This document shows, one piece after another, positions 9,452-16,990 of a DNA stretch of 64,000 bases. Position numbers and translations under genes: made by a program. The number at the start of each line of letters is the position of its first letter. The first letter of the stretch is position 1. Source of the DNA: Ureibacillus massiliensis 4400831 = CIP 108448 = CCUG 49529 (GTDB taxonomy: Bacteria > Bacillota > Bacilli > Bacillales_A > Planococcaceae). The notes beneath the pieces are model-generated. The model saw only the letters and a program-made list of their open reading frames with translations, made no database searches and was not told the DNA's origin. The stretch is from positions 37,094 to 101,093 of the forward strand of contig NZ_JPVQ01000013.1 in NCBI RefSeq assembly GCF_000772965.1. Direction: 5' to 3'.

Positions 9452-11022
9452 TGAAAGTGTTAGATGCTTCAAGTTTCTATGATGGTCTTGGACGCAATTT
9501 AAACTTACTAACAAGACTAGAGACGGAAATGAAAACTATTGAAACGGCCATTCAAGGACTCACACAGTTAGAAGAATCTTTAAAGGGGCAAGGTGGCAAT
9601 GCGATACGTGCATTTTATACAGATTGCCACCTGCCCTTTTTGCAATTTTTCTATTTGTTTAAAAATAGTTTTCATGATGTGCTCACACAAATGGAAGCTG
9701 CACTTGATACGCTAGAGCCTGATGCAACTGGTTATATTCATCAAGGGTATTTAGAGGGCGAGGTCGAACAAGGCCTAAGTAACGCGAAAGATGTGACAGA
9801 AACACTAACAAGTGAAACGAATAGCATTATGAGGGAAGTTTCGGATATTGTGCCTTTGCCGAATTTAGATGACAGCGAGGTACAATCGGAAATTCAAGCA
9901 GCAAAACTTCATCGTGATACGACGATTGATGATTTAATAGCTTTTGATAGTAGTCAAACGAGCGCACTTTCAATTGTGGAAAGTGACTTAATTGCAATGA
10001 ATGCATGGATTCGTGATCTTGAAACGATGATTACAGAGGGTTTAACCGACGTGAATTTCCCAGCCGAGCACTGGGCGCAATATGCTAGTACAACGGCACT
10101 TCAAACCGCATTAACAAGCAGAACAAATGAAATGGATGATGTCACAGGAGAGAGCCGAGAAGAAACTACTGGAGATGTCACTTCTGCGGATGAAACCGTT
10201 CTAGAACATAAGCAAGATGTTGCAAATATGAAGCGATTTAGCACGGCTGTCAATGGTGCGGTAGAAAGCTTCGGACTGTTTATGGCAGGAAAAAATGCAG
10301 GACTTAAAATGGAATTGGTTCGAGACACGAAAACGGGGCGGAACGTTTATCGCCTTGTAGCTAGTGAAAAGGCACTGCAATATTTAAGAGTGACGCCTGA
10401 TGCGATAGCACAACGTCAGTTAAACTACAAGCTGCCTAAAGGAAATAAACCATGGAAACCAAAACATCATCAGCAACAGGCAAACAATCGCGCAATCCTG
10501 AAATACGGTACAAGAAAACCAGGTACCTCTGGATGGTCAACAGTTGGTGAAGCAGCATTAAAAGATCACTCATCCCTCGCTTATTGGAATGACAAAGCAA
10601 CAATTACTGAAAAAGCTAAAACAGTTGGGAAAGCAACTCTCTCAGGGACTGGGAAAGCATTCAAAGATATCGTCGATGTAAAAGGAATCTTTACAAATGG
10701 ATACGCAAAAGGCTTTACGAAAGCGTTAGGTCCTGTATCTGCAGGGTTGAATTATTATAGTAATTATCATAATGCTGTCGATGATGGGGTAACAGGTGCA
10801 AAGGCGCATGCTAGGGCAACGGTGGATACAGCCATTGATACAGCAGTTGGTGGGGCCGTTCAAGCAGCAAGTGTTGCATTATTTACCGCTGCCGTTCCAA
10901 TCCCTGGAGTCGGTACGGCAATTGGGATTGGAGTAGGGCTCTTCGTAAACGGTATGTTAAACAAGAAAAATAAGAAAACAGGGAAATCAGCCATGGATAA
11001 AATTAAAGGTTGGTTCCACTAA
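9451..11022 (+). CDS. LXG-domain polymorphic toxin 1, glycine-rich membrane-active-like C-terminus
   Basis: Predicted T7SS effector of 523 residues. Residues 1-220 form the LXG export domain, starting MKVLDASSFYDGL and containing ESLKGQGGNAIRAFY. A linker follows (about 225-330), then a basic segment and a C-terminal region (about 430-505) with long Ala/Gly/Val runs such as AVPIPGVGTAIGIGVGLFVNG, ending in a Lys-rich tail. Glycine-zipper-like hydrophobic tails of this kind occur in membrane-depolarising T7SS toxins such as staphylococcal TspA, so pore formation is the best guess; no nuclease motif is visible. The following gene encodes a polytopic membrane protein, which fits immunity to a membrane-acting toxin. 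The LXG domain is closely similar to that of the second toxin (12817-14376). Confidence 0.85.
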   Translation: MKVLDASSFYDGLGRNLNLLTRLETEMKTIETAIQGLTQLEESLKGQGGNAIRAFYTDCHLPFLQFFYLFKNSFHDVLTQMEAALDTLEPDATGYIHQGYLEGEVEQGLSNAKDVTETLTSETNSIMREVSDIVPLPNLDDSEVQSEIQAAKLHRDTTIDDLIAFDSSQTSALSIVESDLIAMNAWIRDLETMITEGLTDVNFPAEHWAQYASTTALQTALTSRTNEMDDVTGESREETTGDVTSADETVLEHKQDVANMKRFSTAVNGAVESFGLFMAGKNAGLKMELVRDTKTGRNVYRLVASEKALQYLRVTPDAIAQRQLNYKLPKGNKPWKPKHHQQQANNRAILKYGTRKPGTSGWSTVGEAALKDHSSLAYWNDKATITEKAKTVGKATLSGTGKAFKDIVDVKGIFTNGYAKGFTKALGPVSAGLNYYSNYHNAVDDGVTGAKAHARATVDTAIDTAVGGAVQAASVALFTAAVPIPGVGTAIGIGVGLFVNGMLNKKNKKTGKSAMDKIKGWFH

Positions 11023-11042
11023 CAGATGGAGGCACGAATTCC

Positions 11043-11834
11043 ATGATTAAAAAATTAACTGAAGAAGATTTTGCCGTCTTACGAGGGCCTCTAGAATCTG
11101 GTAGACAAAGCCCGAATTCCCTAGCTACAACATTAATTTTGGGGATTTTCCTACAAGCACTTATTTTTTACTTAACTTATTACGTGGCAGCAGAGTACAC
11201 TGTCTATCCAAATGTGGACACCATTTTCAAGATTCATTTCTGGTTAACGGCGGCATTCATACTATTATCGCTACTCTTTGGGATTCCCACAGTATTTAAA
11301 ATGCACGAAAAGTTTCAATATTTTTTGTCCATTGTCGTTTCTCAAAACCTATCTGTCCTTATTTATTTAGCTGCACTGTTTATGTTAGGGGAAGAGGAGG
11401 GGGCGTCAATTGAGTCACTACTATCGTTCACATGGATTACCCTTCTCATTGGAGCGTTATTATTTATCTCAACGTTTACCCGATTCTTTGTTCTACTAAA
11501 GAAAGGGCACTATCGTAAAGGTACAAGAGCGGACGAATTGCGCGGAAAGTTTGAAACGACGTCTTATATCCCCATTGCCATTATTGGTGGAATTGGTCTT
11601 GTGTTTTTAATCCAATTTGTGATGAAAATGGGTAGCTCCGATTTTTTTGATACATTGATGTTTGTCTTTTTACCGCTTGCTATTTTTTACACAATGATCT
11701 TCGTGTTACCTGAGCAGCTTGTGATGCTGTATTGTAAGTTCCGATTTAAAAGCTTCAACTTTGATGAACGTGGATACCTTTATACAAGCGCCTCAACTAA
11801 TAGGGAGCACGGGAAAGTGATAAAGCAAAAGTGA
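11043..11834 (+). CDS. Polytopic membrane protein, putative immunity to LXG toxin 1
   Basis: 263 residues with about six membrane helices (near 34-57, 68-92, 100-122, 131-157, 180-200 and 207-235) and short charged loops. I do not recognise a named family. Its place immediately after a toxin with a membrane-active-looking tail parallels the TspA/TsaI pair of Staphylococcus, where a polytopic membrane protein neutralises the toxin, so immunity is inferred. The ATG at 11043 follows GGAGG by 10 nt; an upstream in-frame TTG inside the toxin gene has no ribosome site and was not used. It could alternatively be a T7SS accessory membrane protein. Confidence 0.7.
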   Translation: MIKKLTEEDFAVLRGPLESGRQSPNSLATTLILGIFLQALIFYLTYYVAAEYTVYPNVDTIFKIHFWLTAAFILLSLLFGIPTVFKMHEKFQYFLSIVVSQNLSVLIYLAALFMLGEEEGASIESLLSFTWITLLIGALLFISTFTRFFVLLKKGHYRKGTRADELRGKFETTSYIPIAIIGGIGLVFLIQFVMKMGSSDFFDTLMFVFLPLAIFYTMIFVLPEQLVMLYCKFRFKSFNFDERGYLYTSASTNREHGKVIKQK

Positions 11835-11865
11835 ATAAAAAATAATGGAAGTTAGGGTGACTAAA

Positions 11866-12321
11866 ATGGAAACACGCTCATTGCAATTCGATCATTTAAT
11901 TACGTTCCAAATGAGAGATGTCAAAGAAAACTGGCTTGAAGGGGTTAAATTATTGGAGGATTTCCCTTTAAATCATGAAATCTATAAAAATGGTCCAGTG
12001 TTTTTCTCCTATGAAGCCGATTCAAATCAAGAAAATGAAGGGATCTTCACCTACTATTTACCGATAAATGAGGAAGTAGAATTTGAAGAAGACGTTACGG
12101 ATTTCGCTTATTTAAATCAATTTCGATTAGAGAGGGCTTTGTTATTACGTCAAGCACAGGATGAAGTTGATTTTAATGCAGCTTACAACAAAATACAAAC
12201 GTATGCGAAGGCGCAAAATTTACCGACAGAGGATTCCTTTATTTGTGTGTTACTCGAGGTTTATGGGGAATACATGATTGATTTATATGTTCCATTGAAA
12301 GACCGGAGCGGTGTCCAATGA
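11866..12321 (+). CDS. DUF5085-like T7SS-associated protein, copy 1
   Basis: Soluble protein of 151 residues, no signal or membrane segment. It appears to be a paralogue of the next gene: both begin with a short strand (DHLITFQM / NHQITYRN), continue with a helix and a strand ending in FFSY or FFAI, carry an acidic loop, and end with a strand pair before VYGEYMIDLYVPL or its counterpart. This alternation recalls GyrI/SRPBCC-like effector-binding folds. I associate it with DUF5085, a family seen beside Bacillus LXG toxins, from memory and without a search. The ATG at 11866 follows AGGGTG by 6 nt, so it is preferred to the ATG at 11845. The 3' end overlaps the next start by 4 nt (ATGA). Confidence 0.6.
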   Translation: METRSLQFDHLITFQMRDVKENWLEGVKLLEDFPLNHEIYKNGPVFFSYEADSNQENEGIFTYYLPINEEVEFEEDVTDFAYLNQFRLERALLLRQAQDEVDFNAAYNKIQTYAKAQNLPTEDSFICVLLEVYGEYMIDLYVPLKDRSGVQ

Positions 12322-12794
12322 TTGTAGAAAACCATCAGATTACTTATCGGAACGTGGCTTCGAAATACTATAATTTTGTACCAGAAGAAATTGAACTCGC
12401 TTTCGCAGACTTTGATCAAACCCTAGAGGAATATGGATTTCATGTGGAGGATCATTTATTTTTTGCAATCATCAGTGATCCAACTGCAACCGTAATGACG
12501 GCAGAAATTTTCCGTCCTATTGAAGAAAGTGATTTTTCTGCGATGCCAAATTCGGAAGACATCCGCTTTAGAAGTTATTTTACTGTGAATCGTATGATTA
12601 CTACGAGAATTAAGGATCAGTTTGATGAACAATCACAAGTGAAATATTGGGAACTTGTCCAGTATATACAGGAGCATAAATTAGTTCAAAGTAGCCCTGT
12701 TTTCGTAGAATTCAAACGTAGCCATTCTGGAGTTGCTTATGTGGAAATGAGTGTCGGAGTATCGGAAGGATTACGTTCTCCGTCTATTCCTTAG
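12318..12794 (+). CDS. DUF5085-like T7SS-associated protein, copy 2
   Basis: Soluble protein of 158 residues that looks paralogous to the preceding gene, with the same predicted order of strand, long helix, strand, acidic loop, helices and C-terminal strands (SPVFVEFKRSHSGVAYVEMSV). It overlaps that gene by 4 nt, which suggests that the two products are made in equal amounts and may act as a heterodimer. It lies directly before the second LXG toxin, which has no YwqI-like partner of its own, so an adaptor, chaperone or regulatory role in toxin handling is plausible but unproven. No enzymatic motif is visible. Confidence 0.6.
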   Translation: MIVENHQITYRNVASKYYNFVPEEIELAFADFDQTLEEYGFHVEDHLFFAIISDPTATVMTAEIFRPIEESDFSAMPNSEDIRFRSYFTVNRMITTRIKDQFDEQSQVKYWELVQYIQEHKLVQSSPVFVEFKRSHSGVAYVEMSVGVSEGLRSPSIP

Positions 12795-12816
12795 TCTGAA
12801 AATAGAAGGTGATGCA

Positions 12817-14376
12817 ATGAAGGTATTAGATGTAAATACGTTTCAAGAGGGACTCGAAAGAAATCTAAATCGATTAACTCGACTCGAAAGTGAAATGAAA
12901 CAGATTGAAATTACCATACAAGGCCTCACAAACTTAGAAGAGTCACTCAAAGGGCAGGGAGGGGAAGCGTTACGTGGATATTACGAAAACTGCCACTTAC
13001 CCTTTCTCGAATTTTTCAACACATTTAAGGCTAGTTTTTCAACTGTACTTCAAGAGATGGCATCCGCCCTTTCAACACTTGAACCAGATTTATCCGGCTT
13101 CATCCGTCAAGAAGCTTTAGAAGGTGAAGTTGAGCAAGGATTAAACCATGCGAAACAAGTAACAGAAGAGCTGACGAATGAAACAAACCAAATTATGAAT
13201 CAAGTTTGCGATATTGTGAGTTTACCAAATTTAGATGATAGTGAAGTGCAAGCTGAGGTGCTTAAAGCGAAATCTCATCGTGATCAAACTGTCGAACATT
13301 TAAATACCTTTGATCTAACGCAAACAATGGCTTTAGCGACCATTCAAAATGATCTTTTACTGATGCAAACATGGATTACAAACATTGAATCGATGTTGAC
13401 TGAAGATGTGACGGATGTGAACTTCCCTGCTGAGCAGTGGAAGGCATTTGCAAGCCAAAATCCACTTATGATTCAACTTGCTGCACGAACCCAGTCTATG
13501 GACAGCTTAATCGCCATGAATTCGCTGTTAGCACTAGGTATGGTTGGCGGGACAAATCCGTATTCATTATCAAGCCTTCAGTTAAATGGCCAACAGCCCC
13601 TATTCAACTTCGGCATCCAAGGAGCAACAGTATCGACGAATTTTGTTTCATTTATGAAGAAACGTGAAGAAGAAGTCGCAAAGGATCTATCTTGCCCTGC
13701 GCCAACAGATGTGGATGAGGTCAAAGAAGAAGAAAATAAATTATTAGCATTCTTAGGGGATGTTGGAAACGGTGCCGTCGAATTAGGAAAAGGCGCTCTA
13801 AATGTAGGAAAAGAAGTAGCGGATTTTTTAATTTTGGATGATATCAATACCATAATGGATGCCGATGCATCAGGTGTTGATAAAGGAATTGCCATAGCTT
13901 CCATTATTCCTGTTGGAAAAGTTTTGAAAGGTGCCAAACTAGTTGATAATATTATAGATAGTAATGTAGATGATGTCGTTAAGAAAAGTAATGTGGATGA
14001 GGTAGTTGGTAAGGGTACGGGTAATGTTTTAGGTGATGGTACAGTGTGGGAAAATATAAAAATTACTCAACCACTTTATGAAGGTACAAAAATTCCAAAA
14101 TCATTTGAATTAGTAGCAGATGGAAAAAAATTCTGGGTACATCCAAATGGGACAAAACATATGGTCGAGTATATAACAAGAGATGCAACTACACATGGTA
14201 TGCCGATAAATAGTCAAACTTTATTGTCAAGTTTCCAAAACTCTGTTAAAAATGCTGTTAAGGAAGGCATTAAATATGAAGAAATCATGAACATAGGCAA
14301 TTGGGAGTTAATATTTAGTAAACCCCGTGGAGACGGATTACTACCGGTAATAAAGCACGCTGTGTATAGGCCTTAG
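12817..14376 (+). CDS. LXG-domain polymorphic toxin 2 with pre-toxin linker
   Basis: Predicted T7SS effector of 519 residues. The N-terminal 225 residues are an LXG domain nearly parallel to that of toxin 1 (shared blocks include EESLKGQGG, CHLPF, LEGEVEQGL, LPNLDDSEVQ and DVNFPAE). After a spacer comes a segment like the pre-toxin TG domain (about 325-385; VADFLILDDINTIMDA, then KGIAIASIIPVGKVLKG). The C-terminal domain (about 405-519) has KKFWVHPNGTKHMVEYI and NWELIFSKPRGDGLLPVIKHA; I do not recognise its fold, and the clustered His residues would suit a nuclease-like toxin but do not prove it. The ATG at 12817 follows GAAGGTG; the upstream ATG at 12751 lies inside the previous gene. Confidence 0.85.
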   Translation: MKVLDVNTFQEGLERNLNRLTRLESEMKQIEITIQGLTNLEESLKGQGGEALRGYYENCHLPFLEFFNTFKASFSTVLQEMASALSTLEPDLSGFIRQEALEGEVEQGLNHAKQVTEELTNETNQIMNQVCDIVSLPNLDDSEVQAEVLKAKSHRDQTVEHLNTFDLTQTMALATIQNDLLLMQTWITNIESMLTEDVTDVNFPAEQWKAFASQNPLMIQLAARTQSMDSLIAMNSLLALGMVGGTNPYSLSSLQLNGQQPLFNFGIQGATVSTNFVSFMKKREEEVAKDLSCPAPTDVDEVKEEENKLLAFLGDVGNGAVELGKGALNVGKEVADFLILDDINTIMDADASGVDKGIAIASIIPVGKVLKGAKLVDNIIDSNVDDVVKKSNVDEVVGKGTGNVLGDGTVWENIKITQPLYEGTKIPKSFELVADGKKFWVHPNGTKHMVEYITRDATTHGMPINSQTLLSSFQNSVKNAVKEGIKYEEIMNIGNWELIFSKPRGDGLLPVIKHAVYRP

Positions 14377-14390
14377 AAGGAGAAATGATT

Positions 14391-14900
14391 ATGTTAAAAG
14401 TAACAGAATATAAAGAAAGTCAGACTGTAAATATTGAATATGATGTTTATACACCGATTAATATTGAATTCGGTTCTTGGAATATATCAAAGGAACCAAC
14501 GATATATTGGAGAACTGGGGATTTCAGGAAATCTTTAATTGAAGTAGGCATAGGGAAATATACAGGTAATATTCGTTCTATTACACTAACTTTAAGTGAG
14601 AATGTACACAAAATGGAAAGTTTAAACTTGGATATGAATAATATGACTTTGATTAAAGGTGTACCTATTTTTCAGATTGAAGAATATAATGATCAGACAT
14701 ATATAGACGAAAATGGTGAATTGAACGTTTATATAGGAATTGATAAGGTGTTAATTTCATTTTCGAAAAATGATACTGTGTCTATTGTACAAAATGATAC
14801 TGTGGGATTTGCTTTAGATAAAAATAAAATGGTTTGTGGCATTATAGTAAGTGGTATGTTAGAACATGAAAAGAAGACATTAGAAGATGCATTGAAATAA
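14391..14900 (+). CDS. Putative immunity protein for LXG toxin 2
   Basis: Soluble acidic protein of 169 residues, predicted mostly beta-stranded with no signal or membrane segment. It is the only gene between LXG toxin 2 and a strong terminator, 14 nt after the toxin stop, which is the usual place for the cognate immunity gene. I recognise no family. The duplicated stretch around SFSKNDTVSIVQNDTVGF is notable. Of two in-frame ATGs, 14391 lies 8 nt after AAGGAG whereas 14385 is only 2 nt away, so 14391 is used. Function is inferred from position only. Confidence 0.6.
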   Translation: MLKVTEYKESQTVNIEYDVYTPINIEFGSWNISKEPTIYWRTGDFRKSLIEVGIGKYTGNIRSITLTLSENVHKMESLNLDMNNMTLIKGVPIFQIEEYNDQTYIDENGELNVYIGIDKVLISFSKNDTVSIVQNDTVGFALDKNKMVCGIIVSGMLEHEKKTLEDALK

Positions 14901-14925
14901 AGTATTGTTAATTACAAAAAATTAC

Positions 14926-14964
14926 TAAACCTTGATTGGCTAAATGCCTTTCAAGGTTTTTTAC
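14926..14964 (+). terminator. Rho-independent terminator after toxin 2/immunity
   Basis: AAACCTTGA (14927-14935) pairs with TCAAGGTTT (14951-14959) and runs into a T tract. The loop contains ATTGGCTAAA, a sequence repeated in the loop of the terminator at 15853-15895. Confidence 0.85.
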
Positions 14965-15003
14965 CTTAATTTAGCTGATAAACAAGTGGGATAAAATGAA
15001 TAT

Positions 15004-15195
15004 GATTTATTTGAGAATTCATAACTCATGAAGGTAGTACCCTCATGGAGTTAATATTTGGATTTTGTGAGAAGTACGATAAACAGGCGAGATGACATTT
15101 TAAGTGGCAGGAAGACTTATGTACTGCAAAACCCACAAACTAAAGATAATGACAAAGCTCGTAATGTTAAAGATGGTAAAGACACAGATACATAA
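15004..15195 (+). pseudogene. Decayed gene fragment, copy A (toxin/immunity cassette remnant)
   Basis: No intact ORF, but coding remnants can be read: one frame gives YDLFENS-stop-LMKVVPSWS, and a shifted frame gives RRDDILSGRKTYVLQNPQTK, then DNDKARNVKDGKDTDT and a stop at 15193-15195. The same two blocks recur in copy B 244-252 bp downstream, so this is one of two tandem relics of a homologous gene. I cannot name the parent family. Its place between a toxin cassette and an orphan immunity-like ORF suggests a lost LXG toxin or immunity gene. Confidence 0.55.
15027..15047. repeat. Imperfect inverted repeat, copy A
   Basis: CATGAAGGT (15027-15035) and ACCCTCATG (15039-15047) flank AGT, with one mismatched pair. 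The same site in copy B is a perfect palindrome. It overlaps the remnant codons for LMKVVPSWS, so conservation may be coding in origin. Confidence 0.5.
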
Positions 15196-15229
15196 ATCTA
15201 GTGAATAAAAAGAAAGTGAGGATTTTAGA

Positions 15230-15434
15230 GTGAGACAAAAAGAAAATTATTTAATTGAAAATCGAGAGCTCATGATGGTTGTACCATCATGGAGTATCGT
15301 GTTAACAGTTGGATGAACTGAACAATAACGAGAATTAGGCGAGATGACATTTTACATAGTAGGGGTAGTTATTGTATGGAATGGCTAAAAAACTAAAGAG
15401 ATTGACAAAGGTCGTGGCGATAAACAATGGATAA
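15230..15434 (+). pseudogene. Decayed gene fragment, copy B
   Basis: Second relic of the gene seen in copy A. From a GTG at 15230 the frame reads NYLIENRELMMVVPSWS and then stops after a few residues. A shifted frame carries RRDDIL and, after another shift, KTKEIDKGRGDKQW, matching KTKDNDKARN of copy A. The shared 17-bp GGCGAGATGACATTTTA is at 15338-15354 here and 15086-15102 in copy A. Several stops and shifts make expression of a full product impossible. It lies directly before the orphan immunity-like ORF. Confidence 0.55.
15271..15291. repeat. Perfect inverted repeat, copy B
   Basis: CATGATGGT (15271-15279) and ACCATCATG (15283-15291) flank TGT: a perfect 9-bp-arm palindrome, equivalent to the imperfect one at 15027-15047. 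Confidence 0.6.
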
Positions 15435-15478
15435 CGTAAAAAGGTGTTCTTACTCTGCGTTCTATTTTAAATTTTAGG

Positions 15479-15850
15479 TTGTATCTTTACAAGAGATGGT
15501 CGTATAATACTCGCTATTCGTTTAAAAAGCGTTACGATGATACAGAACAATATGAAATAATGTTTGGATTAGTACATGGCATAGAGCATCTTTATAAAGA
15601 AAATATAGAAGAAGGATTATATTTAGTCGCTTTAGCTGTCCCTAGTGTTATTGATAGGGCAAGAGAATGGATGGAAGTTTTACATTATAGAATTTTAAAT
15701 CATGAACAAGTAAGAAGAATATACGGTAGTGTACTATCTAAGCTAGACGACAAGACAAAAGAGATAATAATAAACTTATTAAGAGACATAAAAAGTGAAG
15801 ACCCAAATATGTTTAGCAATTCTGTAGATGAAGTATTAAAAGCAATATAA
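15479..15850 (+). CDS. Orphan immunity-like protein, doubtful start
   Basis: 123 residues from a TTG at 15479, predicted all-helical and soluble, with no family recognised. The core (MFGLVHGIEHLYKENIEEGL, then VLHYRILNHEQVRRIYGSVL) looks like a compact cytoplasmic immunity protein. No ATG or GTG with a ribosome site precedes it; the frame is open back to 15440, and the first in-frame ATG (near 15560) would remove a quarter of the protein. It follows two decayed gene fragments and is closed by its own terminator, which resembles that of the toxin 2 cassette. It may be an orphan immunity gene left after toxin loss, or may itself have lost its 5' end. Confidence 0.45.
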   Translation: MYLYKRWSYNTRYSFKKRYDDTEQYEIMFGLVHGIEHLYKENIEEGLYLVALAVPSVIDRAREWMEVLHYRILNHEQVRRIYGSVLSKLDDKTKEIIINLLRDIKSEDPNMFSNSVDEVLKAI

Positions 15851-15852
15851 TT

Positions 15853-15895
15853 AAAACCACCTTAATTGGCTAAAGACCATTTAAGATGGTTTTTT
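15853..15895 (+). terminator. Rho-independent terminator of orphan immunity-like ORF
   Basis: The stem is formed by AACCACCTTAA and TTAAGATGGTT followed by Ts. The loop holds ATTGGCTAAA, as in the terminator at 14926-14964, which suggests that the two cassettes share ancestry. Confidence 0.8.
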
Positions 15896-16194
15896 AATCT
15901 ATTACTACCTAGTACCGAATAAATTGTTTATCAATATGAGGTTAAATATAACTGATGTAATACCCATATAATGTATTAACAAATTTTTTAGTAAGTACAA
16001 CACCTTTATAAAACAGTTTAAGAGGGAAATATCGAATTGAAAAAATCGGAGATAAATTGAAAAAATGATTCGTTTGAAAAAAACTCCTTGAAGGAAATAG
16101 GGTAATTCCATCAAGGAGTTTTATTTTATTCTAAGATAATGTAAAAGTGACATTTACATTCCTCTAAACACTGACTGCTTTTAAAATTGTAACG
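15896..16194. other. Gene-poor spacer at end of T7SS island
   Basis: About 300 bp of AT-rich sequence with no supportable gene. The only recognisable element is the convergent terminator at 16078-16126. It marks the boundary between the T7SS effector island and unrelated leftward genes. Confidence 0.5.
16078..16126. terminator. Bidirectional terminator
   Basis: AAACTCCTTGA (16081-16091) pairs with TCAAGGAGTTT (16111-16121). A T-rich run follows on the + strand and an A-run precedes it, so it can also end the leftward lipoprotein gene at 16195. Confidence 0.75.
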
Positions 16195-16623
16195 TTATTT
16201 TAAAAATTCATCTTTACTTAAATCATCGCCACTAACTACGTAATAGTTTCCATCTAATTCATGTAATACCCAAACGAAATACACTTCATCACCAAGATCA
16301 GCTGAAACTACATGCCAGTTTTCACCGTATTCGTCCGTTAGAAATTCTGATGCCTCATCGATAATATTATTTTTGTTTACTTCTGTAATGTTCATTTTAT
16401 CGATTCCGCCAGCATCAATGACCATTGATGCAATGTCATCCATGGCTTCTTCTTCATAACCAATGACATCTTCTTCAAAATGAGACATGATTTTTACAAA
16501 TGATTCTGTATCATGGTCAACTGCTGCTTTATACAAATTAGCTACCGTTTGAGCTGGTCCAGATCCAGAGCAACCTACTAATAACAATAATGATAGAAAT
16601 AAGACTGGTATTAACTTTTTCAT
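16195..16623 (-). CDS. Lipoprotein, DUF4878-like
   Basis: Small secreted lipoprotein of 142 residues. A signal peptide (MKKLIPVLFLSLLLLVG) ends in the lipobox LVGC with Cys near residue 18, followed by SGSGPAQTVANLYKAAVDHD, the start of an NTF2-like/DUF4878-type domain whose C-terminal strands (VYFVWVLHELDGNYYVV) are also visible. Such proteins are membrane-anchored with unknown function. Two in-frame ATGs lie at 16629 and 16623; the second is 9 nt from AGGAG and is preferred. It stands alone between a bidirectional terminator and a spacer. Confidence 0.7.
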   Translation of the reverse strand: MKKLIPVLFLSLLLLVGCSGSGPAQTVANLYKAAVDHDTESFVKIMSHFEEDVIGYEEEAMDDIASMVIDAGGIDKMNITEVNKNNIIDEASEFLTDEYGENWHVVSADLGDEVYFVWVLHELDGNYYVVSGDDLSKDEFLK

Positions 16624-16629
16624 CAACAT

Positions 16630-16950
16630 AAACTCCTAACTAAATTTTATAGAGTAGAAGAGAAAATTCTCGTGATTTTGTAATTAATTTTATTTCCATA
16701 ATATGTTTTTGATAAAATGAATTGGAAACTAATCGAAAAACACTACTCCTTTACCTATTATAAGAATTAATTCGAAAGAAAAAAGTCCTATTTCTACAAC
16801 AATCATCATTAATTGTGCATATATTTCTTTAATTATTGTGATAGGGAAATAATGTCTTAACGGTGGGAATTAATAAAGAATTGCTAGTATTTAAAACGGA
16901 GAAATAAAAAAGATGGGACTTTTAAAAAAGAGGATTTCTACATAAGAAAA
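16630..16950. other. Intergenic spacer with no recognised gene
   Basis: About 320 bp of AT-rich sequence upstream of the leftward lipoprotein gene. It should hold that gene's promoter. I see no ORF with a ribosome site, no repeat and no RNA motif. Confidence 0.4.
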
Positions 16951-16981
16951 AACAAGAGCCATGATGAAATGGCTCTTGTCA
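16950..16981 (-). terminator. Terminator of yhgE-like gene
   Basis: ACAAGAGCCAT (16952-16962) and ATGGCTCTTGT (16969-16979) form an 11-bp stem. Read leftward it runs into a T tract, so it ends the minus-strand gene at 16991. Confidence 0.88.
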
Positions 16982-16990
16982 TAGTAATGA

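Noticed and set aside
12751..12816. Longer N-terminus for toxin 2
   Set aside because: It overlaps the preceding gene and lacks a ribosome site, while MKVLD at 12817 matches the start of toxin 1.
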